A DNA stretch of 64,000 nt, taken from positions 17,236,001 to 17,300,000 of the forward strand of contig JANTQA010000023.1 in the NCBI GenBank assembly GCA_027625915.1, in the 5' to 3' direction. A model generated the notes under the pieces. It made no database searches. It was given only the letters and a program-made list of their open reading frames with translations, and had not been told where the DNA came from. The position numbers and the translations under genes were made by a program. The stretch comes from Anaeramoeba flamelloides (taxonomy: Eukaryota > Metamonada > Anaeramoebidae). Of this stretch, positions 21,714 through 33,202 are shown in pieces (positions within the stretch are counted from its first letter, which is position 1; each line of letters begins with the position of its first letter).

Positions 21714-24612
21714 TGTTAAGTGCATTTGGCATGGAAAAAAATTGTTCCGTAATCAATTCCAGGAAATATGATCCACAAAAAGCATGGAGGAAATTATGAT
21801 CAAAGAAAAGAAAATTTGGGAAAACAGTTTTACATTTGTAAGAACTGTTACAATTTGTGGAACTCCTGGAACAAATTTGGAAACCCACAAATTGAAACGT
21901 TTGAAAAGAGGGAAAACAATTTTGAAGATCCTTTCGAAAAGGATCTGACAGAAACAAGTACAAACTCCGATGATAGTGATTATGTTAATGAAAAGGAAGA
22001 AGAAAATCAAGTCAATTGTGGCAATCTGACACACCAACCCTCATACAACGAAGAGGAATATCGTATATACCTTTTTAACACAAGAGGCAAATGGGAAAGA
22101 ACTTAGAACAAAAAAATTTTGAAGTTGAAAGGGAACAAGAAAAAGAAAAGGAAAAGAAAAAGGCAGAGAAAAAGAAAAAAAGGAGAAAACGAACGCCAAC
22201 TTGAACAAATGAAGAAAAAAATTTCGGCACAATGAAGATCAAATAATCCGACAGAAATCTTTGGAAAATGGGAACGAACCATTAAAACCCACCATATACT
22301 CGGAATTACTTACACCGCATTCAAATTATTTGGTTGATTCCAAACAAATGATCTTGCTGTTAAATAATCTTCATTGTCCTTGTGGTAGAAGAAAAGAATT
22401 AGAAGAATTGAAAGAAAATTATGGATCGTTTAGTGCAATTTTAAATTGTAAAAATTGCCCAATTAAACAATACAAAGACAATAAAGAAACCTTTTATTTT
22501 TCAAATAAAATAGAAGGAATGGGTTCTAGGAAAGGGAGTGACACAAAGAATAAAGCACGTTTTCGAACAGAAAATGGACAGAGAAAAATAATTTCCTCTG
22601 TCTTAGCTGGGAATTTTTATGAAAACTATCGGGAACAAATGGAAATGTTGGGTGTTTATTATTTAAAAAAAAACGCTTATTACAAAACTATCGATATCTT
22701 AATTGAACAAACAAATTGTTTATTCCAAGATCATTTGAAAGAAAATAGATCAAAAATGGACCTAAATAATTTAACAATTTGTGTGGATGCTGGGTGGTCA
22801 AGTCGGCGCAATGCTAATGAGTGTTGTTTTATTGTCATAGACAATAAAACAAAATTGTTATTTGATTTAATTGTAGTCACAAGGGATAATTTTTCAGGGG
22901 CGAGTGGGAATATGGAAGCAGAGGGGGCAAGGATTTTTTGTTCCAAACACAGAGACTATATTAATTTAGTTGGAGTTGTTAAAGATGGGGACACAAAATT
23001 ATCCAAAATATTTTCAAGTGTTTGGCAAAGGGTAAAAATTTTAAAAGATCGCAACCATCTTTTAAAAAATGTTCGAAAAAATATTGAACAAAATTCAAAG
23101 TTTCGCTGCGTTAAAAAAATTAAAACAACTTTGACACAATGGATTAGATCAAAATCTGAAACGAGTTGGTCAAGTTTGGAATTAAAGATTTATATAGAAA
23201 TGTCAATTTTTCATTATCTGAATAATCATTGTTGTTGTGAGCACCAGGGTAAATACACTGATAGATATAAATTCCCTGATTTGAACATAATTGATAAAAA
23301 TTTTTTTATTAGAAAAAAAAAAAAAACTTCAGGATTTAATTGAAGATTATTTAAAAATTCTAAAAAAATAATATGAAAATTGTTGAAGATAAATTACAAA
23401 TAAAAAAAAATGAAGAAAGAAGATAAATTATATTGGATGGGTGTTTATGATGAAATTCGCTTGAAAAAAGATTTTTTTTTTTATCAAAAAAATTAAAATT
23501 ATATCAAAATAATATTGAATTTGTCCAAGAATCTGAAATTGAAAATCGTGAATTATATTCTTTATCTCCACAATTGATTGAATTAAGTGATATAATTAAT
23601 AAACTTTCTGATCGATCAGAAGAAATTTTTTAAATCGGGTTCAACAAACAAATGTGAAAGTTTTATGAATTCGAGAACAAAGTTTGTTGAAAAGAGGTTT
23701 AATATAACAAAACAATGGGAAATGAGATGCCAATTTTCAGCTTTAAACCGAGAATTGCCAGAATGGAAAACGATTTTAATGGAACAATTAGGGTTTCAAA
23801 TAAATTTACCGCAAATAATTTCACAACACAAGAAAAATTTCGAAAAAAATTATGAAAAAAATAGACAAAATACAAAAGAATATAAATTACAAAGATTTAA
23901 AAGAAAACTAAAAAAATATTCAAATAAAAACAGAATAATTGAAGAAGGATATTATATTTTTAAAGATACATTAATAGATAAAAATATAAATAAAAACAAA
24001 TTTTATTGTAGATATGATTGTAGTACTTCATACAAAACAAAAATATCACAACTAATCCACGAAATAATATTTCATAAAAGGGTGTTAGTTCCAATAGAAC
24101 AAGACCAAATTGCCCAGAATATATTACAAACAAAAAAAAAACTTTATCAGGTTCGGTCATATTTAAACTCAAATTTAATAAAATTAAAAGATAAAGTTTC
24201 AAAAAACAATAAAACTGCAGACATATTAAATTTAAATAAAAAAAACGAAGCATTTATAAATCTCTCACTATACATCACTGAATTTGAAAAAACTTTTAAA
24301 ATTAAAAAAAAAATTCAAAGAACTAAAACATTGAATATTAATAAAGGTGAATTTAATGGGGATATTGAACTTTTTACTGAAGTCGATGAAAGTAACGAAA
24401 TAATTGGTTTTGTTGAAGAGGATTTACAAAAAGAGGATAGTTATAATGAAAATGACATCGAAGAAATAGAGGAAATTTTAACAAGTGGTCGGAATATAAT
24501 TCCTGATCTAATGGATGATGATGTTTTTGGGATATCTTTTGATAAAAGATTACCCATTTCTTTTACTGAGAATACTCTCTTATTTGAAATAGATAGAGAG
24601 AAAAATAAATAA
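21714..24612 (+). pseudogene. Kolobok/Mutator-like DDE transposase, broken
   Basis: The main frames lie at 21768-22106, 22261-23343 and 23665-24612. The first has zinc-finger-like pairs (FYICKNCYNLW), the second opens with CPCGRRKELEE and a CKNCP pair. The catalytic-type core follows: TICVDAGWSSRRNANECC, then SGNMEAEGARIF, then VVKDGDTKLSKIF and a Asp/His block KDRNHLLKNVRKNI. These match the order D, S-x2-ME-x-EG, D-G-D, H-x2-K of the Mutator-like / Kolobok domain. The last part has STNKCESFMNSRTKFVEKR followed by an acidic tail. Stops and frame shifts separate the pieces, mainly around 22107-22260 and 23343-23660, including runs of nine or more A or T. Some gaps could be introns, but no GT-AG pair repairs them convincingly. 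Confidence 0.72.
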
Positions 24613-25278
24613 AATTTACTGTTCTTCTTCTTTTTTTGAAAATATATAGGGTAATGGAAATAGGTATATCTTTTTTCCTTCTTTTTAAAATCATTATTAT
24701 TATTCTTTTATTATATTTTTTGAAGAAACTCTCCATGAATATTTCTACATAAATATTCTATTATTTCTTTAAAAATAGAATATGGTCGTAGAAAGAATTG
24801 TTAATCCATATAATTAACAATTTTTTCTGAAAGACCTATATTGTTAAATGTGTTTTAATTTTTTCTTATTTTTACTTGTTTTATTTTGTGTTATTTTGAG
24901 AGAGAAACAGTGAGAGAGACAAAGAGAAAAGAAAAAAAAATGAGTATTGCTTGATAGTTAATTCCCATTTTTACAATCTGAGTGGATCATTTTTAATTTG
25001 GCTTTTTAAAGTTAGAGAGTATATTTAAATCGTAAAAAAGATCAGGTTTTTTTGATGCAAGAAACCCGTGATGATTTTTCTTTTTCATTTTCCCGTTCCT
25101 GAACAAGGTGTTCGAGTTCACGTATCTCAAAATTTCTTTTTCATTTTTCAGAAAAAAAATGACCAAAAATGATTTTTTGATCCAAATTGGAGAATATTTC
25201 CAAGATCATTCTTTCCCTACTCGAATGATTTTAGGTCAAATGCTTTCAAGACTATTTGTTGAATTGCAAACGTAGTCC

Positions 25279-25282
25279 TTAA
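25279..25282. other. TTAA target-site duplication, right
   Basis: TTAA directly outside the right inverted repeat of the element, matching 21043-21046. Confidence 0.75.
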
Positions 25283-26321
25283 AGTCGATGTCTTGGACTT
25301 CTTCTGAAACTTTTAATTTTTTTTTGCCATTGATTACACTTATTCGAATTTCATTGAATTGGTTCTTGACATTTAATTCCTCCATTTTGCTCCACATTTT
25401 CTTGTTATACTTTGTTGTAATTCAGTTCTCAATGTCCGATAATTTTGAAAATAGGTTATATTTTCTCAAATTTCTGTAGGATTTACTCATAAAATTGTTC
25501 TTCTGGCTATTATTAAAAGATTGTATTGGCAAACATATAATTTGCTGTTGTTCCTTTTCTGGTATTTCTGATCCAAGTTCCTTTGCATTAAGATAAAAGT
25601 TTTGATCCCTTTTTAAATTAAAGGCAACTTTGTCACAGCCACGCAAGATCAATAAGGATCGATAATATTCTAAACGATCTTGCGGGTCAACACTTTTGAG
25701 TTTTCCGTTTTCTTTTGTTGCAAATCCTAATGTTGGTACATAGGCAACTATCTCTGCTGGCCTAATGGTATGCTCCAATTCTTGAAATTTAGGTAGCATA
25801 TTGTTATAAGGGGTATCAACTTCGGTCATTGTCGAGAAACGGATTTGCCGAATAAACGTTGTCAGCCATGTAAAATAATTTAAATCTTTGTGGTAATAAA
25901 CAATAGTATAAAGATAGTTTTGTGGGTTTGGTAACTTCACAACCAATGAGATACCAAAGATGATCCTGCCTTTATACTCGATCTCCAATTTGTTTCGAAT
26001 GCTTTTAGTCAACGTTTCGTTGATAAGAATAGTTGGTATCAGATTATTATCTTGAAGAGATCTGATTATATATTTTAAATCGTCAATTGCAGTGGGTTCA
26101 ACACTACAAGTTGGTGTTTTTGAAAAGACACATCCTGGGAATAAAATTATGACATTTTTTGAGCGTTCAGACAGATCATAACTTTTTGCTTCACCTTTGA
26201 AGAAATCGGTAGAAAGATAAAGAGAAAAAAGGATAAACGGCAGTAAAGTTAGTACCAGGCACCTAACACTCCCAATCGACCATTTGCTCTGAAAGTCCGA
26301 CGCCTGGTATTTATTAGACAT

Positions 26322-28414
26322 TAATAAAAAATGAATTATTTGAATCTTAGTTGTTTCTCCCGAAATATTACGTGTAAAGTTTTTTTTTTTTACCTTTCGA
26401 GAAAACTGAAGGGGGATCTAAAAAGGAATGAAATTGGAATTGATCCAATCTATTTCTTGTGAAAAACTTTTAAGAGATTGGCTACACCAAACCACGTAAT
26501 GAAATTGGGGTGTGTTGACAGTTTAATAAATAAAATATTTTTGCTATTAAGGGGAGATTCTTGAAAGTGAAAAAAAAAAATAGTCTGAAATTGAAAAAAA
26601 CTTTATAGATATTTTTATTTGTGCTGAATTGAAATCAAAAATGTACCAAAATGTGAGATATGTATTATCCCCAAAAATCATCTTTGAAAAAAGAGGACAT
26701 TTTTAGAAAAATACGCCGAAGATCAATACTCAATTGTCAATTTGAATAGTCATGAGTTATAATAATGAATACAACTATGTTAGTTTCGAAGTATCACTCT
26801 TTGACCCTTTTTTTCAGATCTTGAAGATTTTTTTTATATTTTAAAATGAGTTTTTTTGAATGATGGAATATTTCAAATTCCTGAATTTACTAAATATCTA
26901 GATTTATAAAAAAAACTCAAAATTGGATCATTTGGATGAAATGGGTTCTGTACAGTAAAAGAACAATTTAATTAATTAACAATCCTTGACTCATATTATA
27001 CTATTTTATTAAATAGGTACATGTGTAATTTAATGTAGAGTTTTTAAAAAAGTGCTTTATAATTAGTTTGAAACATTTTAAAATTAGAGTGATTTTTTTA
27101 TCTCTTATTTGTTTTTTACAAAATATATCAATTTTCTTATGAGAAGAAAACCCAAGAACACTTAACAATGCACTTTTAAAAAATGTAGAAAATAAAAAGA
27201 AAATCTAGAAAATTTTCTTTTCATTTCCTAAAATTAAAAAGAGTTAATGGGTTTTCTAACATTCACAAGTATAGTGTCAAATTATAACATCTTATTCTAT
27301 TCTCTTGAATTCTAGAAATTTTTACCAAAATTCAAACTTGGATAATTCTACAACTAATTATATATTTATTTGTATATTTTTTATTTTCCTCCAATTATTT
27401 TTTTTTTGCTTTTACAGTTGATTGGTGAAATTTTTTGTTGATTAGATTTTATTATTTTTTTTTTTAATCGGGAAGGGTTAAATTTTTTAATTTTTATATT
27501 TAAATTAAATTATTTTTTATTTACAAAATTAATATAATTCCAATTACCAATTCTTTTTAATAAACCAGAATTTGTGGGTTTCTGTTTATTTTGTATATTT
27601 CTTCATACTTGAATTTATACATTAATTTAAATACTTCAAAGTCCCTTTTTCATAATAAAAATTTTCTAAACCTGTTATTAATTGATCTTAGAGAAATAAT
27701 AACAATAATCTTATTTTTAAGTTATTCTTTAGAAAATTGTTATTAAATATTTATTTTACAGTTTTTATATTTTCTTACTTTATTTTTTTAAAAAAATTTA
27801 GATTATTTGTTAAATTGTACCTAAATAACTAGTGAAACATTTAATGCATTGAAAAAAAAATAGTTTTGTAGAACTAATTTTTTTAATCAATTTTAACTAA
27901 AAAATATTTTTTTTGTATTCTTTGAATTGTTTTTACAATTATTTTACTCTTGCAAAAATTGTTTTACGTATCAATTTTATCAAATTAAAACCAAATCCTA
28001 AACAGATCCAAAATAATCAACGAAGTTAAAGAATTTTGATATTGAAAATAAAAAGTGGAAATCTATGGCTTGTATTTTTTTTTTTCTTCCACTCTGGATT
28101 CAAATTTTAGAAATACTTTTTATTGGTTTTCCTTTTAAAGAAAACCAGCAAATTAAAAAGAATTAACAAAAATAAAATAAATCAATCAATTATATTTTTA
28201 TAATGTAATAAAAAATTCAAAATAAAGATCTAACTAGAGATTTAAGTACTTGTTTAATTTTTTATTTTTAATAAATTTATATAAATATACCAAATAAGAA
28301 AAACGGAATCATTTATAAAACGAAAGGAAAAAAAAACAAAATAATAAAAAAAAAAAATAAAACAACGAAAATGATGAATAAAAATTAAAAAAGTCGAATA
28401 ACATTTTAAAAGAT
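26322..28414. other. Intergenic region, nothing recognised
   Basis: About 2.1 kb of A/T-rich DNA between the starts of the glycosyltransferase pseudogene and the 3' end of the redox fusion. I see no coding frame, no long inverted repeat and no RNA gene. Confidence 0.55.
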
Positions 28415-31400
28415 TTAAAGTTTTTCAACTTTCACTGATCTACAAACAATTAAATCGACATTTTCTTCACCCAAAATATTTTTGGCAATAGTTTCGCCGC
28501 ATTCTACATCTTTCTTAATAAAGACTTTATGAATTGCTTCCGATCCTTCGATTAATTTATCTTTTGGTAAGGGGTTGGAAAGTTTGACTGGTACAACATT
28601 GACGTGTTTGGAGGTTAAGTCGTGGCTTGGTGAGATTGTTGTTGAGAATACTCTTCTGGGGTCGATAAATTCTTGGATACCGTAGGCTTTACCCTTTGGG
28701 CATTTATTGCCTGTGAGTTTGACAACTTCTTTACCTCTGTGGTGAACATCTAATTGGCAGCCTTCTGGGCAGCATACACAGGTGATGTGTGATAATTGAG
28801 TGCCTCTAAGTTCTGAGTTTGTTGCTGTTTGGACTTCTGGTTTTATTTTTTTTTCTTTGCTTTCATTAAGAGAGACTTCCAATTCCAATTTACCATCATT
28901 TTCTTGAGCGATCTTGATTAATTTTTTCAATGCTTTACCTTTTGTTTCGTAGATGATCATTTCTGCAGGGATAATTGGCTTAATATTTTTACTAACAACT
29001 TTTTTACCAGAAATTTTGTCAACAATTGTAAATTTGGCGACCTTCATCAATTTTCTTGAACGGAGAGAAACCGTTACGGGCATTTCCTTTCGATCAAAGG
29101 CCTCCAAGTCTTTAGATAATTTGTTTGGGACAACATATCCAACATTTTTTCCTGGGCTGACGTTCAATTCTGAGGGTTTGAAATCAAATTTATTTTTCAA
29201 ATAAAGGACCGCAGATTTACCGGCCTTTAGTCCCTCTGAGGTTACGTTATCGACAATATCATGGACATGCAAGACATTACCACAGGAGAAGACACCTGGG
29301 ATGTTAGTCATCATTTCTGAGGAGACCTTTGGCCCTTTAGTTCTTGGATCGATTTCAATACCAACTGTCTCGGAGAGATCATTTTCTGGGATCAACCCCA
29401 CGGACAACAGCAAGGTGTCGCATTCCAAATCAAAGGCTTGGTCCATGAATGGCTTGAAAGTTTTTGGATCCACGGGTGCAATTGTTACCCTTTTTAAACG
29501 TTTTTTACCATGGATCCCGACAACGGTATGAGATAATTTCAGTGGGATGCCATAATCTTCGAGGCATTGGACGACATTTCTGTGTAAACCGGAGCAATTT
29601 GGTAAGAGCTCAAAGACACCCAGGACTTTGCATCCCTCAAGGGTTAATCTCCTTGCCATGATCAGGCCGATGTCACCGGAGCCAAGGATGACTGCGGTTT
29701 TACCCGGTAAGACGCCCATTTCGTTGATCATTTTTTGTGCCAAGCCCGCAGTGTACACACCAGCTGGTCTGTCTCCGGGGATCTTGATTGCAGCTCTTGT
29801 TCTTTCCCTACATCCCATTCCCAAGATGACGGTTTTGGCACGTACGTTGGCAATGGTGCCGCCAAGCTCTGATCCGATGAGCACCCTTAATTTTTTGATT
29901 TCAGTTTCTTCATCGTTTTCCATTTCATAGACATAGGAGTTTGTATAGATCTCTGCTCCTAATTCCTTGGCTTCAACACTGACTTTGTGTGCGTATTCTG
30001 GCCCGGTCAATTCTTCGCCAAAGTATTTCAACCCAAACCCTGAATGGATGCATTGTGTCAAAATACCACCTGTGACTGGCTCACGATCGAATACGATGAC
30101 CTTTTCGGCGCCCATTTTTTTGGCCGAGTTGGCAGCAGCCAATCCTGCACCGCCTCCACCGATAATGGCAACATCGTAAATTTGTGATTCCAATTTCCTT
30201 TTCAATTTTTTGCCATCGGGTAACTGTCTTTTTTTGAATTTGTGATCAAGCTTGATCTTCTGTGTCTCCTGGCTTCTTCGTGGATCGGTCCATTCGGGTA
30301 CCAAGATGTTCGATCCCTTACCAAATTTGGAGATGTCCTCCAAGGGGATGTTTAACCTGTAGGACAGCAATTCCATGATTCTGGAGCTACAGAACCCTCC
30401 TTGGCATTTACCCATGCCTGCTCTTGTTCTGAATTTGATTCCGTCCATGGTGTCTGCGCCGTGATCGATGGCAGAATGGATATCGCCCACGGTGACAAAT
30501 TCACATCGACAGACAACATCGCCATAGTTGGCGTCCTTCTCGACGGCAACTTCCTGTTCAATCGGAGACATTCGGGAAAACAATCTGAGGGGCTTGGTCA
30601 GTCGAGAGACCCAAAAGTTTTTCTTCTTCTGGTTGAGCTCTGGCCAGATCTTGTCCAAAATGTTCAACACATACTCTCCAATGGCTGGCGCAGCCGTTAG
30701 CCCGGGGGATTGGATCCCTGCAACGTTGATAAATTGTCTGTTTTTTTCGGAAACGCCAATGATGAAATCAGATGTGTGTGAGGCAGCTCGTAATCCGGCG
30801 AAGGAGGCAATGAGTCCTCTTGTGGTGATCAATGGCGACAAATTGTCTTGTGCAAATTTGAAGATCTTTTCAACGCCACCGCTCGAGGTTGTCAAATCCT
30901 GGCGATCATCAGTGTTCAATGCAGTTGGCCCGATCATGACTGTTTTGTCAACAGTTGGGATGATCAGTGTCCCCTTCGAGACCTTGTCGCCAACGGGGAA
31001 AATGACGTGGTGGAACAGGTCATCAAAGGATTTGTCGAGCAAGTATTCCTCACCTTTTCTTGGGTGGATGCTAAACGAATAATCGCCGATCATATTAGCA
31101 ATCTTGTCTGTAAACAAGCCTGCTGCGTTGATCACATATTTGGTTTCAATGTCGCCCTTGTTGGTGTGAATCACAAACCCGCCGCCCGATTTTTGATCAA
31201 TGCCTGTAACCTCGGTTCTTAATTGGAAATCAACCCCATTAATTTCTGCGATTTCGCGAAGCGCAAACGTAAATTCATATGGATTAATGACACCTCCAGT
31301 CGGCCCGTAAAGTGCCAACAAAATGTCGTGGCTTAAATTTGGTTCCTCTTTTCTTAACTTTTCTTGGCCCCAGATCTCAATTGGGATACCCTTGGCCTTC

Positions 31401-31762
31401 GAGATCTTGGCCATTTGGATAATCCTTTCAATGTGTGTTTGGTTGTGCGCAACAACTAACTCGCCAATTTGCCTGTATCCAAAGTGCAATTCCTTGGCTA
31501 ATTCCCGGATCGACCTGTTACCGTGGTGAACCAATTGGCCCTTTAACAAATTTAATTCCGTGTGGAAACCGGCATGAACAATCCCAGAGTTGGCCTTGGT
31601 TGTGCCCATTCCAACATCGTTATATTTGTCAACAACCAAAGACTTGATATTATATTTTGATAACAATCTTGCAATAGAACACCCAACACACCCTCCTCCA
31701 ATGGTTACAACATCATATTTTGGTGTGGTTGTACTTGAAAATGACCTTGCAAGTGAATACAT
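28415..31762 (-). CDS. GlpA-type glycerol-3-phosphate dehydrogenase fused to an FAD/NAD oxidoreductase and a DUF1667 domain
   Basis: A single intron-less frame of 1,115 aa ends in TAA. Residues 1-15 (MYSLARSFSSTTTPK) are Ser/Thr/Arg-rich and without acids, like a mitochondrial or hydrogenosomal presequence. The first domain is a DAO/GlpA-type FAD dehydrogenase (YDVVTIGGGCVGCSIARLL, GMGTTKANSGIVHAGFH). It ends in a BFD-like 2Fe-2S motif, CRC near residue 420 and MGKCQGGFCSSR near 450. The second domain is a pyridine nucleotide oxidoreductase, with an FAD site DVAIIGGGGAGLAAA near 530 and an NAD site VILGSGDIGLIMA near 690. The C-terminus is DUF1667 with four cysteines (CVCCPEGC and NKCPKGKA). 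In many anaerobic bacteria these are three adjacent genes. Likely role: glycerol-3-phosphate oxidation with electrons passed through flavin and Fe-S centres. Base composition is far less A/T-rich than its surroundings. A bacterial origin by transfer is likely. Confidence 0.87.
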   Translation of the reverse strand: MYSLARSFSSTTTPKYDVVTIGGGCVGCSIARLLSKYNIKSLVVDKYNDVGMGTTKANSGIVHAGFHTELNLLKGQLVHHGNRSIRELAKELHFGYRQIGELVVAHNQTHIERIIQMAKISKAKGIPIEIWGQEKLRKEEPNLSHDILLALYGPTGGVINPYEFTFALREIAEINGVDFQLRTEVTGIDQKSGGGFVIHTNKGDIETKYVINAAGLFTDKIANMIGDYSFSIHPRKGEEYLLDKSFDDLFHHVIFPVGDKVSKGTLIIPTVDKTVMIGPTALNTDDRQDLTTSSGGVEKIFKFAQDNLSPLITTRGLIASFAGLRAASHTSDFIIGVSEKNRQFINVAGIQSPGLTAAPAIGEYVLNILDKIWPELNQKKKNFWVSRLTKPLRLFSRMSPIEQEVAVEKDANYGDVVCRCEFVTVGDIHSAIDHGADTMDGIKFRTRAGMGKCQGGFCSSRIMELLSYRLNIPLEDISKFGKGSNILVPEWTDPRRSQETQKIKLDHKFKKRQLPDGKKLKRKLESQIYDVAIIGGGGAGLAAANSAKKMGAEKVIVFDREPVTGGILTQCIHSGFGLKYFGEELTGPEYAHKVSVEAKELGAEIYTNSYVYEMENDEETEIKKLRVLIGSELGGTIANVRAKTVILGMGCRERTRAAIKIPGDRPAGVYTAGLAQKMINEMGVLPGKTAVILGSGDIGLIMARRLTLEGCKVLGVFELLPNCSGLHRNVVQCLEDYGIPLKLSHTVVGIHGKKRLKRVTIAPVDPKTFKPFMDQAFDLECDTLLLSVGLIPENDLSETVGIEIDPRTKGPKVSSEMMTNIPGVFSCGNVLHVHDIVDNVTSEGLKAGKSAVLYLKNKFDFKPSELNVSPGKNVGYVVPNKLSKDLEAFDRKEMPVTVSLRSRKLMKVAKFTIVDKISGKKVVSKNIKPIIPAEMIIYETKGKALKKLIKIAQENDGKLELEVSLNESKEKKIKPEVQTATNSELRGTQLSHITCVCCPEGCQLDVHHRGKEVVKLTGNKCPKGKAYGIQEFIDPRRVFSTTISPSHDLTSKHVNVVPVKLSNPLPKDKLIEGSEAIHKVFIKKDVECGETIAKNILGEENVDLIVCRSVKVEKL

Positions 31763-31789
31763 TTATTTTTTAATTGTCAGATCTTTCTA

Positions 31790-31862
31790 TTTGTTTTTGT
31801 TTTTGTTTTTGTTATTGTTTTTGTTTTTGTTTTTGTTTTTTGTTTTTTGTTGGTTGTTGTTT
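31790..31862 (+). repeat. (GTTTTT)n microsatellite upstream of the redox fusion
   Basis: About ten GTTTTT-type units start roughly 30 bp upstream of the ATG at 31762, i.e. in the 5' leader or core promoter of that minus-strand gene. Confidence 0.8.
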
Positions 31863-33202
31863 GTTGTTTTTGAATTTTTATTTTTTAAAATGAAAACAAT
31901 TAGAAAAAAACAATTAGATTTTATTATTTTTTGGCGATCAAAAATTAGGTTAGTGGACTTGTTAAAATCTTTGTCTCTTTTTTTTTCTTTTTTTTTTTTA
32001 TACTCCACTTTTGAGTGGTGAAATATTATTTTGATGAAAAGTTGTGTGAATAAGGATAAAAAAAAAAAAAAAAAATTATTCGATCCTTTTTAACTTGAAA
32101 AATTTGAAGAGAATCTGAATCTTTAAAAAGAAACAAAGAAATTGGTCTTGTTAAAAAAGTTAAAATTGTTGATCCAGAAATAAAAAAGCGGAAAAAGTGG
32201 GTCTAGAAGGCTTAAGAATCTGGATATTTTTTTATTTTTCACAATCGAACAATTTTTAAGAATTTTTTCTTTTTTTTGCTTTAAAAAAAAAAAAAAAAGA
32301 CAAATAACAATTTTAAACAAGTAGTTATACAATTTTAATTCATTTGGTTTCATTTAAAAGAGCTTTTAAACTCTTTTCAAAAGAAATTGATCTTGTATTT
32401 TTAAAGATTTCCATTCATTGAGTCAATGGATTCACAAACATCTTCTATACAAAGTGGTTGTTTGAATTAGCCTTCATTTTTATTATTTTGTTTTTGGGGT
32501 AAATTCTATTGAGGGGAATAATCGAAAAAAGAAGAAAAGAAAAAAAAATTCTTACATTATAAAAAGAAAAAGAAAAAAAGAAAAAATGGAGAAAAAAAAT
32601 GATTATTAGGAAAATATATTTAAAATTAAGATTTTACTCCCTAAATAAGACAAGAATTCGACTACACGAGTTAACTAAATGTACAAAAGTTGCTTTAGGA
32701 AAGATTTTACATTTTTTGTTGTCTTTTATTCCTTGAAAGATTTTTAAACAATTCTTTTTAAAACTTTTCGATTTATAATAATCTTGAGAACTGATCTTAA
32801 ATTCTTTGATTGGTGCATTTTGCTCTTGATCAATCCTAAATTTACCCGATTATTAGAAAAATTCATTTTTCTTTTCAGGAATTTGCAATAAATTTTATCG
32901 AAAATGTGTAAAAGTCACAAAGAAATAAGAGGTTATAGAAAACTTTGAATTAAAAAGTATCAAAATTTCGTTTGACGAGAATTCTTTTTGTTGGTTGAAG
33001 AATAAGAGGGAATAAGCACACCTAATTTTTTTTTAATTTGAAATTTTTGACTATTAATTATGATTTGCTTTTTCACGAAAAAATAACCCGATAGTAAAAT
33101 GCTTTAGAAAGGGATTTAATAATTGTTCCTTGAACAATTCTTAACAAAACTGGAAAATATTTTCTTTCGTGTGACTTTTTTATTTGTATTGAAACGCTAG
33201 TT

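Larger units (their letters stand above)
21047..25278 (+). mobile_element. Kolobok-like DNA transposon, 4,232 bp, TTAA-flanked
   Basis: The ends are inverted repeats sharing GACTACGTTTGCAATTCAA. The left copy is 21048-21066 and its complement is 25259-25277, each preceded by one differing terminal base. TTAA lies directly outside both ends. The interior encodes a decayed DDE-type transposase on the + strand. TTAA duplication is known for Kolobok and piggyBac elements. The transposase block with SGNMEAEG and VVKDGDTK fits the Kolobok / Mutator-like domain group, not piggyBac. It sits inside the glycosyltransferase gene. The transposase is broken, so this copy cannot move by itself. Confidence 0.8.
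17941..26321 (-). pseudogene. Large Golgi-type glycosyltransferase (CAP59/GT69 plus GT4 domains), interrupted by a transposon
   Basis: One host gene read from ATG 26321 to TAA 17941. Without the transposon (21047-25278) and one TTAA it has about 1,381 codons. It starts with a type II signal anchor (CLVLTLLPFILFSLYL), so a Golgi lumenal enzyme is expected. A middle part ends in a glycosyltransferase-like segment (ESGVQFCAVGDLECQFQQIK). A CAP59-type mannosyltransferase domain (GT69) follows: KVFIVMILHNVEKL, NENCFISILSNGNSDGSEE, IQYLVNLRNRALG, KILYLNDVLF and LPFQVYSCWNG. The C-terminal third is GT4-like (WMHYPFETLFKNW, EAMATGMPIISPRYG). Further damage: an in-frame TGA at 25422-25424, an in-frame TAG at 20109-20111 where the family has a residue just before a conserved Trp, and a one-base frame slip at the T9 run 19689-19697. 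The long frame preserved between lesions suggests recent inactivation or partly sequencing error. Confidence 0.78.

Noticed and set aside
30352-31647. Several overlapping frames opposite the redox fusion
   Set aside because: They are shadows caused by the less A/T-rich coding strand of the 1,115-aa gene.
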